Assembly (NCBI GenBank): GCA_040904925.1
Contig: JBBDSP010000014.1
Coordinates: 1-64,000 of the forward strand
DNA from: Gracilimonas sp040904925
Lineage (GTDB): Bacteria > Bacteroidota > Rhodothermia > Balneolales > Balneolaceae
Length of the DNA stretch: 64,000 bases
Direction: 5' to 3'
The position numbers and the translations under genes were made by a program. This document shows positions 34,444 through 41,395 of the stretch, piece after piece (the stretch's first letter is position 1; every line of letters begins with the position of its first letter). Under the pieces are notes generated by a model that saw nothing but the letters and a program-made list of their open reading frames with translations, was not told the DNA's origin and made no database searches.

Positions 34444-36471
34444 CTATTTTATAAGTTGCATTTTAAGGTCTTTTGTGATTGACCCATTAACTTTAAACCG
34501 CGCAATATATACTCCGCTGGACAGCGAGGCAGCATTGAAAATTACGGAATGAGTACCAAGGGCTTTAGTCTCATCTACCAATACCGCCACACGACGACCT
34601 AACATATCAAATACTTCTATATTTACAACGCTTTGAACCGGTAATTCATACCTTATCATGGTATAGGGGTTAAAAGGGTTCGGATAATTATGTGCCATAG
34701 ATATTTTTTCCGGATAGTCCTCCCCGCTCTTATTCACCTGTTTTTGAGAGGAAGATTGCCCAAATGCATCTACCCGGTTCGAGTAGCGGGAGCTGCCCGC
34801 CTCATTGACTGCCCGCACGGCATACTGGTAGTGCTCTTCAGGATTAGGAGCGGTTACATTCTGTATAACAGTCCAATCAGTGTAGGTATTCGTTAGACTG
34901 GTTCCAAGGGGAGAAAGTTTTGGGGTGCAATCTACGTAGTAGCCATAATCACAGCGTCTGTAAATGGCATAAGAGTCAGCTTCGGTTACCGCGTCCCAGC
35001 TAAGAGATGGGAAATTAGGGCCGGGGTTCAGCACCAGATTTTCCGGGGCGGGAGGCGGAGGGTCTTCATGATGCATAGCCAGCAACGCTTTATAAGCATT
35101 CAGCCGGCCGCCGCTAAACGTAATACTGTTCAGGCCCGAAACTGGATCTACACTATCCAATATCCAATCTTTAATTTGCAATACCATATTCGCCGGATCA
35201 TTTTCATAGTCCTGGAACTGGCTGGAGTCCATATTGGCAAACATAAGAGCCGCGGTACCGGAAACATGGGGCGCAGCCATAGATGTGCCTATATCACGGC
35301 CGTAATCATATCCATATTGGCTTTCACCCCATTGAGGTGGTGGATCTTGAATAATAGGGACAGTAGAAAGAATCATCTCGCCCGGTGCTCCTAAGTCAAC
35401 GTGTGTATCTCCATATGCACTTCCTGGGGATAACTTGTCATCGTGATCCGTACTTGTAACGGTAATCAGGTAATCACTTGTGCACGTTTCTGGTACGCCT
35501 CCTTCATCATCAACATCCCAACTCTCGTTTGCAACCGCGGCTACATTAACAATACCGTGCGTTCCAAGCGTGTCATACATGGCACACCATAAAGGAACAT
35601 CTCCTGCATTCAGGTTATCGTTGCCAAAGGAAGAGTTGGTTACGGCAATAAACGCCCCCTCATTACCATTAGAATTCTCATATTGCTCACGAATGGTTAG
35701 GACGTAATCGTAAGCGGCTACAACATCGGACTGATCAAGAGAGGAGCCCGCCACCGGTAAAATACGGGTATTGTGTGCCACTCCATGAATCCCCTCCCCG
35801 TTAAATCCAATAACAGCAGTAATCCCTGATACATGGGTACCGTGCGGATCAATTACAGCAGGAAAATCACCACTGTCATCATAGACGTTCCATCCGTCAT
35901 AATCATCCACATAGCCATTGCCGTCATCGTCAATATCATTATTGGGTATTTCATCCGTATTTTTCCAAAAATTCAGATCTTCATGGTTCAAATCAAAAAT
36001 ATTGTCAATGACCGCAATGATGATCTCATCCCCGTTTACCGTAATGTTTTCGTCAGTAATACTCCAGGCACTTTCTGCCCGAATATCGGCTCCCCACATA
36101 CCGCCGGTCTGCCCTGTATTTTTTAATGCCCACTGATCAGAAAAATAGTCATCGTTAGTACTTGGTACTTTTTTTTGCGCTTTATTGCTCCTAAGTTGCA
36201 TTTTATGGTTAAGCTGTGCAAAACGAATTTCCGGAATCTTTTTTAGCAAACTAAGGCCACCTTTGGTATCCAGTTCACGCTTTGTGGGAAAATGCACTAA
36301 CCAAACATCCAAATGAGGGAAATATTTTTTTACCTCCATATTTGCCTGTAACAGTGCCTGCCTGCTTAACACCTGATTTATCTCTGTTCCTGTATTTAAT
36401 TTCAACAATAGTTCCCCCTTAACGTATTCATGACGTTCCTGGGCTGCTATCCCCCCCCCCATGATGAGCAA
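34444..36471 (-). CDS. T9SS-exported subtilisin-like (S8) protease, signal peptide out of frame
   Basis: A subtilase of 675 residues as readable. The catalytic triad is D156 (AVIDNIFD, where VIDTG is usual), H210 (DPHGTHVSG) and S397 (GTSMAAPHVSG), with the oxyanion Asn in VTNSSFG. An Fn3-like domain spans about 470-570. A T9SS sorting domain closes the protein (NYPNPFNPYTMIRYELP to LKMQLIK). The frame has no ATG before residue 4 and only half a signal sequence. A complete signal peptide starting at the ATG at 36521 lies in another frame, joined through a ten-G run. A run of 8 or 11 G would give one continuous secreted protein, so the gene is probably phase-variable, or the assembly has a homopolymer error. 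Confidence 0.85.
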   Translation of the reverse strand: MLIMGGGIAAQERHEYVKGELLLKLNTGTEINQVLSRQALLQANMEVKKYFPHLDVWLVHFPTKRELDTKGGLSLLKKIPEIRFAQLNHKMQLRSNKAQKKVPSTNDDYFSDQWALKNTGQTGGMWGADIRAESAWSITDENITVNGDEIIIAVIDNIFDLNHEDLNFWKNTDEIPNNDIDDDGNGYVDDYDGWNVYDDSGDFPAVIDPHGTHVSGITAVIGFNGEGIHGVAHNTRILPVAGSSLDQSDVVAAYDYVLTIREQYENSNGNEGAFIAVTNSSFGNDNLNAGDVPLWCAMYDTLGTHGIVNVAAVANESWDVDDEGGVPETCTSDYLITVTSTDHDDKLSPGSAYGDTHVDLGAPGEMILSTVPIIQDPPPQWGESQYGYDYGRDIGTSMAAPHVSGTAALMFANMDSSQFQDYENDPANMVLQIKDWILDSVDPVSGLNSITFSGGRLNAYKALLAMHHEDPPPPAPENLVLNPGPNFPSLSWDAVTEADSYAIYRRCDYGYYVDCTPKLSPLGTSLTNTYTDWTVIQNVTAPNPEEHYQYAVRAVNEAGSSRYSNRVDAFGQSSSQKQVNKSGEDYPEKISMAHNYPNPFNPYTMIRYELPVQSVVNIEVFDMLGRRVAVLVDETKALGTHSVIFNAASLSSGVYIARFKVNGSITKDLKMQLIK

Positions 36472-36521
36472 ACCAAAACCAAAAGTAGATAGGCGTTAAA
36501 ATTTGTCGCTATATTATTCAT
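36447..36521 (-). other. Out-of-frame signal-peptide segment of the subtilase
   Basis: From the ATG at 36521 the minus strand encodes 24 residues: MNNIATNFNAYLLLVLVC, then SSWGGG, then TAG. Hydrophobic residues 10-18 look like a signal core. With one extra G, or two fewer, the frame would instead continue GGGIAAQERHEY into the protease, giving an AAQ-type cleavage site. The segment directly adjoins the poly-G tract. Confidence 0.75.
36451..36460. repeat. Homopolymer run of 10 C (G on the coding strand)
   Basis: Ten identical bases in a row in an otherwise moderate-GC sequence, placed between the signal peptide and mature part of the subtilase gene. This is the classical position for slipped-strand on/off switching. 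Confidence 0.95.
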
Positions 36522-36787
36522 AAAACTTGAATTTATTTAATTTCCCCGTCTATGTAATTAAATATTATTCTTTTAAAAAAACAAGAGTTTTAAAATCGCA
36601 CTTAAAAAATACCTTTTCCAAAGGCGGGGCGATGAAATTAAATTCGGTATATTTATAACTGGAGATTGTACGGGTACGAGTTGCGCCAGTTGTTCTATTT
36701 ACGAAAAATAATACACTTAATCAGTGACCATCCCATAGATCTGAGTCATCCGGAGCCCATTCGGATGTTTTATTTAGAAAAATCCAT
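36522..36787. other. Intergenic region upstream of the subtilase
   Basis: It contains A-rich DNA and one hairpin, CATCCG/CGGATG (36747-36752 with 36762-36767), followed on the plus strand by TTTTATTT; this may be an old terminator. No gene was recognised. The subtilase promoter should lie in 36525-36640, but no consensus box stands out. Confidence 0.5.
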
Positions 36788-36821
36788 AAAAAAAGCTCCG
36801 TATTTTTAAAATACGGAGCTT
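36788..36821 (-). terminator. Rho-independent terminator of the pyruvate dehydrogenase operon
   Basis: A stem of about 13 bp (AAGCTCCGTATTTT with AAAATACGGAGCTT) is followed by T on the minus strand, 23 bases after the E2 stop. Confidence 0.9.
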
Positions 36822-36844
36822 AAAATTTGTAGGTAAAGTTAGCT

Positions 36845-38122
36845 TTACAACAACATCGAAAGCGGATTTTCCAGCAGGTTCCTAACAGTATTCAGGAATT
36901 CAGCGGCTTTCGCTCCATCTACAATTCGGTGGTCGGAAGAAAGCGTCACTTTCATTCTTTTACCGGGCACCACTTCTCCGTTTTCAACAACCGGTACGTC
37001 ACGAATTGCACCAACAGCTAAGATACATGCATTCGGCGGATTGATGATAGCGGTAAATTCTTCAATACCAAACATTCCCAGGTTACTGATGGTGAAGGTA
37101 CTTCCTTCCATCTGCTCGGGCTGAAGTTTGCGGTCGCGAGCCTTTCCGGCCAGTTCTCTGGTTTCTGAAGAGATCTGTAATAATCCTTTTTTATCAGAAT
37201 GACGGATAACAGGAGTCATCAGTCCTTCGTCAATAGCTACAGCAACGGCTACGTGTACATCTCCGTGCTCTTTGATCACATCGCCGTGCCAAGAACTGTT
37301 TACAGCCTGGTGTCGAGTCAATGCAATGGAACAAGCTTTCACTACAATATCATTGAAGCTGATCTTCACATCATTAGCTTCATTCATATAAGATCTCGCT
37401 GCCATTGCCGATTTCATGTCAATATCGATGGTCTCGTAGAAGTGCGGATTGCTGAACTTACTTTCTGACAATCGGCGGGCAATGGTTTTTCTCATCTGAG
37501 AAACCTTCACCTCGCGACTTTCCAGGCTTTCAAAACTCTTGGCTGATGCCGCAGCAGGTGCTGATTCTTTATAGTCTTCAATATCAGCCTTAATGATACG
37601 GCCATTCGGACCTGAACCATTTACCCTGGAAAGATCAATGCCTTTATCCTCAGCCATTTTTCGAGCTAACGGAGAAGCGAGAATTCGACCGTGCTCACCG
37701 GTAGATGCATCCTTTTCTTCTGCAGAAGTCTTGCTTTCTGATTTCGGAGAAGTCAGTGTTGCTGAACCACCACTGCTTTTCTCTTCTTTTTCTGCAGATT
37801 TAGATTCTTTGGCTTCCGCCTTTTCTTTGGATTTTCCTGAATCAGATGATCCTGCACCGTCTAATATATCTGATATATCCTCGCCTTCCTCACCCAGAAC
37901 AGCCATCAGACCGCCCAAAGGAACGGCATCGCCTGCTTCCACCAGAATTTTGAGTACGGTTCCCTCGTCAAAGGCTTCCACTTCCATCGTGGCTTTATCG
38001 GTTTCCACTTCGGCGATGATATCACCGGCTTCAACCTTATCACCTTCTTTCACATTCCACGAAGCGATCACCCCTTCTTCCATGGTGTCACTGAGTTTCG
38101 GCATTTCGATCTTAATGGCCAT
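36845..38122 (-). CDS. pdhC: Pyruvate dehydrogenase E2, dihydrolipoamide acetyltransferase
   Basis: A 425-residue core subunit of the pyruvate dehydrogenase complex that moves the acetyl group from lipoamide to CoA. One lipoyl domain at 1-78 carries the lipoylated Lys43 in VETDKATMEVEAF. A flexible Ser/Lys/Glu linker (90-145) leads to the E1/E3-binding domain at about 147-184 (LASPLARKMAEDKGIDLSRV). The acetyltransferase domain ends with SSDHRIVDG, where H398 and D402 are catalytic. It lies 130 bases after E1beta, with a palindromic repeat in the gap. E3 is not in this cluster. Confidence 0.95.
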   Translation of the reverse strand: MAIKIEMPKLSDTMEEGVIASWNVKEGDKVEAGDIIAEVETDKATMEVEAFDEGTVLKILVEAGDAVPLGGLMAVLGEEGEDISDILDGAGSSDSGKSKEKAEAKESKSAEKEEKSSGGSATLTSPKSESKTSAEEKDASTGEHGRILASPLARKMAEDKGIDLSRVNGSGPNGRIIKADIEDYKESAPAAASAKSFESLESREVKVSQMRKTIARRLSESKFSNPHFYETIDIDMKSAMAARSYMNEANDVKISFNDIVVKACSIALTRHQAVNSSWHGDVIKEHGDVHVAVAVAIDEGLMTPVIRHSDKKGLLQISSETRELAGKARDRKLQPEQMEGSTFTISNLGMFGIEEFTAIINPPNACILAVGAIRDVPVVENGEVVPGKRMKVTLSSDHRIVDGAKAAEFLNTVRNLLENPLSMLL

Positions 38123-38180
38123 AATCTTTAATCTAAACTGTTGAGTAAGTTGTTTCTAATTTTGTGCTTCTGATAATTTA

Positions 38181-38252
38181 GAAGTGAAAAGGCAAAACGC
38201 AAAAGTGAAAAGTGTACCAAAACATTTCACTTTTGACCTTTCACTTTTCACC
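38181..38252. repeat. Imperfect palindrome, family E, between pdhB and pdhC
   Basis: Left arm AAAAGTGAAAAGTG and right arm CACTTTTGACCTTTCACTTTT pair imperfectly; both are built from the word AAAGTGA. It fills the pdhB-pdhC gap and lacks a T tract. It may be a processing or stability element that sets E2 against E1 levels. Confidence 0.65.
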
Positions 38253-39236
38253 TTAATTCCTGTACGTAACCTGATTAACCGCTTCTATCACCTGTTTCGC
38301 ATCCGGAAGCCACGCATCAAACAGGTTCTTCGCGAACGGAGCATTCACATCCGGAAGTGTAACACGCTGCACCGGGGCATCCAAATAATCGAATGCTTCA
38401 CGCTGAATCAAAAATCCTATCTCGGCTGCAAATCCTGCAAATGGATGCGCTTCATCCACAACCACACAACGGTTGGTTTTCTTGATAGATTCCACGATCA
38501 ATGGAAGATCCAAAGGTTTTACGGTTCTCGGATCAATGATTTCTACATCCACCCCGTCTTTCTCAAGTTGCACAGCGGCTTGTTTTACCACGTGATACAT
38601 TTTTCCATGAGCAACAATCGTCACATCACTTCCTTCACGCTTGATCTTTCCTTTTCCAATAGGGATAATATAATCTTCTTCTTCAGAAACTTCCCCTTTC
38701 ATTCCGTACATCTGCTCTGATTCCATGAAAATAACCGGGTTGTCATCACGAATGGCAGATTTCAATAATCCTTTGGCATCATCCGGCTCAGAAGTATAGA
38801 TCACTTTAAGTCCGGGGAAATGAGCATACATAGAATCGTATGCTACCGAGTGTGTTGCGCCCAGCTGACCGGCTGACGCATTCGGACCGCGAAATACGAT
38901 CGGCATGGAAATTTGTCCGCCGGTCATGTAGCCCGCTTTGGAAGCGTGGTTAATGATCTGGTCAGCAGCTAATACCGCAAAGTTAAAGGTCATGAACTCC
39001 ACGATGGGACGAAGTCCGTTCATCGCAGCACCCACGCCAATGCCGGAAAACCCAAGCTCGGAGATCGGAGTATCGATCACGCGCTTGTACCCGTATTTGT
39101 CCAAAAGTCCTTCAGTTGCTTTATAAGCGCCATTATATTCGGCAACTTCCTCGCCCATGATGAAGACCTTTTCTTCACGGGCCATTTCCTCGTCAATTGC
39201 CTCTCGTATTGCTTCTCTAAATTGTAATTCAGCCAT
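38253..39236 (-). CDS. pdhB: Pyruvate dehydrogenase E1 component, beta subunit
   Basis: A 327-residue subunit that forms the thiamine-diphosphate site with E1alpha. Typical segments are FIMGEEVAEYNGAYKATEGL (25-44), DTPISELGFSGIGVGAAM (55-72), where the Glu contacts the cofactor, FRGPNASAGQLGATHS (112-127), and the C-terminal transketolase part with IDPRTVKPLDLPLI and VTLPDVNAPFAKNL. Full length for the family. It starts 24 bases after E1alpha. Confidence 0.95.
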   Translation of the reverse strand: MAELQFREAIREAIDEEMAREEKVFIMGEEVAEYNGAYKATEGLLDKYGYKRVIDTPISELGFSGIGVGAAMNGLRPIVEFMTFNFAVLAADQIINHASKAGYMTGGQISMPIVFRGPNASAGQLGATHSVAYDSMYAHFPGLKVIYTSEPDDAKGLLKSAIRDDNPVIFMESEQMYGMKGEVSEEEDYIIPIGKGKIKREGSDVTIVAHGKMYHVVKQAAVQLEKDGVDVEIIDPRTVKPLDLPLIVESIKKTNRCVVVDEAHPFAGFAAEIGFLIQREAFDYLDAPVQRVTLPDVNAPFAKNLFDAWLPDAKQVIEAVNQVTYRN

Positions 39237-39260
39237 TACTCTATATCGTCAGTTTTAAAA

Positions 39261-40361
39261 TTAGTTGTGGAAATAAGGTTCGTCTTCAGCAAACATATCA
39301 TCGTAGAGTGCCGACTCATCCGGGAAGTCAGAATTGTCCGCAAACTCCACGGCATCCAGTACTTCTTGTTCTACCTTATCCTCAATTTCCTGGATCTCAT
39401 CGTCCTTCATGATCTTATTATCTTTCAAATAAGTCTTCAATCGCTCAATGGGATCGTTTTTCTGATATTCTTCCAGTTCCTCTTTGGCACGATATTTCTG
39501 AGGATCTGACATGGAGTGACCGCGATATCGGTAGGTTCTGATCTCTAAGAAATAAGGTTCAGAATTTTCGCGAACATCTTCGGAAACTTCTTTCATGGCT
39601 TCATACACCGAGAAGACATCCATTCCGTTCACAACTTTGCTCTTCATGCCGTAGCCTTTGGCACGGTCAACGATCTCCGCAACGGTGTGACGTCGAGCTG
39701 CCGTTCCCATCGAGTAGCCATTATTTTCTACCACAAAAATGGCGGGCAATCCCCAAAGTTGGGCAATATTGAAAGTCTCGTGCAGTGAACCCTGATCTAC
39801 GGCTCCATCTCCGAAAAAAGTTGCAGAGATACGTCCATTCTCGTTGTATTTGTTCGCGAATGCAAGTCCTCCGCCAATGGGAATATGACCACCTACAATG
39901 CCGTAGCCACCCCAGAAATGATTTTCAGTCTTGGCAAAGTGCATGGAACCGCCCTTACCTTTTGAACATCCGGTCTTCTTTCCGAATAGCTCCGCCATTC
40001 CTTCATCCGGAGTGATACCACGACACAATCCCCAGCCGTGGTCGCGATAGGCTGTAATGATATCATCGTCATCATTCAGCGCAAACACGGTTCCGGTGGA
40101 AATAGCTTCCTGACCTATGTAAAGGTGTAAAAATCCACCGAACTTCCCTTTTTGATACTGTTGCATGGCACGCTCTTCAAATCGTCGCTGAAGATACATC
40201 TGCTCGTACATAGCTTTGAGATCATCTTCACTCAAGCCCAGGGATTTATGTTTCTTTTTGGTGGGAGCCGGAAGATCAACGCCTTTTTGGACGGCACCGT
40301 CTTTTTCATCTCCGATTCCCCTTGGGGCAAAATTAATTTCTTTGTTCTTCTTTTTAGCCAT
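39261..40361 (-). CDS. pdhA: Pyruvate dehydrogenase E1 component, alpha subunit
   Basis: A 366-residue subunit carrying the thiamine-diphosphate binding fold. The GDG-x-NN type motif runs from GDGAVDQGSLHETFNIA (184-200) to VENNGYSMG (211-219). The phosphorylation-loop equivalent RYRGHSMSDPQKYR lies near 285. A basic N-terminal tail (residues 1-40) precedes the catalytic domain. It is the first gene of the pdhA-pdhB-pdhC operon. The complex commits pyruvate to acetyl-CoA. The operon promoter lies in 40362-40440, before the repeat elements. Confidence 0.95.
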   Translation of the reverse strand: MAKKKNKEINFAPRGIGDEKDGAVQKGVDLPAPTKKKHKSLGLSEDDLKAMYEQMYLQRRFEERAMQQYQKGKFGGFLHLYIGQEAISTGTVFALNDDDDIITAYRDHGWGLCRGITPDEGMAELFGKKTGCSKGKGGSMHFAKTENHFWGGYGIVGGHIPIGGGLAFANKYNENGRISATFFGDGAVDQGSLHETFNIAQLWGLPAIFVVENNGYSMGTAARRHTVAEIVDRAKGYGMKSKVVNGMDVFSVYEAMKEVSEDVRENSEPYFLEIRTYRYRGHSMSDPQKYRAKEELEEYQKNDPIERLKTYLKDNKIMKDDEIQEIEDKVEQEVLDAVEFADNSDFPDESALYDDMFAEDEPYFHN

Positions 40362-40445
40362 AATTATGTTTTGAAGTCATTCTTGCATCAAATTCAAAAG
40401 GGACGCAAATATATCCAATTTTTATGAAGGTTTTGTGATTTGATT

Positions 40446-40483
40446 GCGTTCCTTATTACATATCTGAATGGAACGTGGATGAC
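40446..40483. repeat. Hairpin element A, remnant (A0)
   Basis: GCGTTCC ... GGAACGTGGATGAC keeps the inner stem and loop of element A, with decayed arms. It lies immediately left of the B palindrome pair, so B appears to be framed by two A copies, A0 and A1. Confidence 0.65.
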
Positions 40484-40498
40484 AACCATGGAAACTGG

Positions 40499-40588
40499 TT
40501 CAAGCGTCTCGCTTGGACCAGACATTGTTTATTTCAACCTATAAAATAATATCACCACCGCACAAGCGAGACGCTTGCGCTAGTGCCT
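40499..40588 (+). repeat. Palindrome-pair element B, copy 1
   Basis: CAAGCGTCTCGCTTG (40501-40515) and its complement (40563-40577) flank a 47-base AT-rich spacer. Each arm is itself a CAAGCG/CGCTTG hairpin. The same unit, reversed, lies at 33684-33773. It is followed at once by hairpin A1. Confidence 0.9.
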
Positions 40589-40595
40589 TTTTCTA

Positions 40596-40699
40596 TTTCC
40601 GCGATAATCCGCCCAATCCGTGTTTTCCGCGTTCTATTCCTTGGTTACCATCGTATTGGAACGCGGATGACGCTGATCTTGCGGATGGTCGCTGATTTA
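40596..40699 (+). repeat. Hairpin element A, copy A1
   Basis: About 100 bases. The left arm (TTCCGCGATAATCCGCCCAA and on) and the right arm (GGAACGCGGATGACGCTGAT and on) form a long imperfect hairpin with a loop of about 25 bases. Both arms are made of 9-base units of the form GCnGATnnn. Its right edge contains the stop codon (40697-40699) of the GxxExxY gene. Confidence 0.9.
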
Positions 40700-41074
40700 G
40701 ATTTTTCTGTTGTTTGAAAACACTTTTCTTTTGAATTCCGGGTTTCTTCCAAAGTTTAATAAGAGACCAACTTCAATCTCTGTTGCTTTTAGATAATTGA
40801 TTAGTTGATATTCGTGGTCTTTATCAAGTTTTCTTGCAGCTTTCAGCTCTATAATCACTTTTTCATCTACTATGATATCTGCAAAGAACTCACCTACATT
40901 TTTATCTCTGTAAGAAACAGAAACAGAAAATTGTCGAACTGCTTTTAATCCGGCTCTTTTTAACTCAATGAGCATTGCCTTCTCATAAACACTCTCAAGA
41001 AAACCATATCCCAGACGATTATAAACAGTATAAAAGCACTCAATAATCTTTTCCGTCAGTTCCTCATGTTTCAT
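40697..41074 (-). CDS. GxxExxY-family predicted PD-(D/E)XK nuclease
   Basis: A 125-residue protein with the family-defining motif G24-x-x-E27-x-x-Y30 (GFLESVYEKA). The nuclease-like core shows D66 (FADIIVD) and E76-x-K78 (VIIELKAA), the PD-(D/E)XK pattern. The C-terminal half (DHEYQLINYLKATEIEVGLLLNFG) is the usual family ending. It is full length, without signal peptide. It has a repeat element on each side: A1 overlaps its stop codon, and A2 starts 16 bases before its ATG. The family is generally left as unknown function. A role in making, moving or cutting these hairpin repeats is a hypothesis from context. Confidence 0.9.
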   Translation of the reverse strand: MKHEELTEKIIECFYTVYNRLGYGFLESVYEKAMLIELKRAGLKAVRQFSVSVSYRDKNVGEFFADIIVDEKVIIELKAARKLDKDHEYQLINYLKATEIEVGLLLNFGRNPEFKRKVFSNNRKI

Positions 41075-41089
41075 AACTAAACATTTAAA

Positions 41090-41192
41090 TTTCCGCGATT
41101 ATCTGCCCAATCCGCCTTATCCGTGTTCTATTCCTTAGTTGCCATCGAATTAGAACGCGGATGACGCTGATCTTGCGGATGGTCACTGATTC
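41090..41192 (+). repeat. Hairpin element A, copy A2
   Basis: A full copy beginning TTCCGCGATTATCTGCCC and ending GCGGATGGTCACTGAT. It differs from A3 at only a few positions in the arms and more in the loop. It lies just upstream of the nuclease gene's start, so it is probably transcribed or forms part of its promoter region. Confidence 0.92.
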
Positions 41193-41218
41193 AAAATTAT
41201 CTATAAATCATAAAACTC

Positions 41219-41320
41219 TTCCGCGATTATCTGCCCAATCCGCCTTATCCGTGTTCTATTCCTTAGTTACAACCGAATGGAACGCTGATTACGCCGATCT
41301 TGCGGATGGTCACTGATTTA
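41219..41320 (+). repeat. Hairpin element A, copy A3
   Basis: A full copy, same orientation as A1 and A2, 26 bases after A2. The arm sequence TTATCTGCCCAATCCGCC is identical to that of A2, and the right arm keeps the 9-base rhythm (GCTGAT, GCCGAT, GCGGAT, CACTGAT). Confidence 0.92.
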
Positions 41321-41342
41321 AATTAAGGTACATCATAAAACT

Positions 41343-41388
41343 TTCCGCGATGATCCGCTCAATCCATGTTATCCGCGTTCCATTCCAT
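41343..41388 (+). repeat. Hairpin element A, truncated copy A4
   Basis: Left arm and start of the loop only (TTCCGCGATGATCCGCTC to GCGTTCCATTCC). It stops eight bases before the alaS stop codon, so the right arm was lost or never present at the gene boundary. Confidence 0.85.
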
Positions 41389-41395
41389 AGTCTGA

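Noticed and set aside
40697..41074. RAYT (Y1 transposase) as the repeat-linked enzyme
   Set aside because: No HUH motif or catalytic Tyr context; the sequence fits the GxxExxY/PD-(D/E)XK family instead.
41090..41390. Regularly spaced repeats suggesting a CRISPR array
   Set aside because: Units are about 100 bases long, hairpin-shaped, separated by 23-27 bases, and there are no cas genes; they are hairpin repeats.
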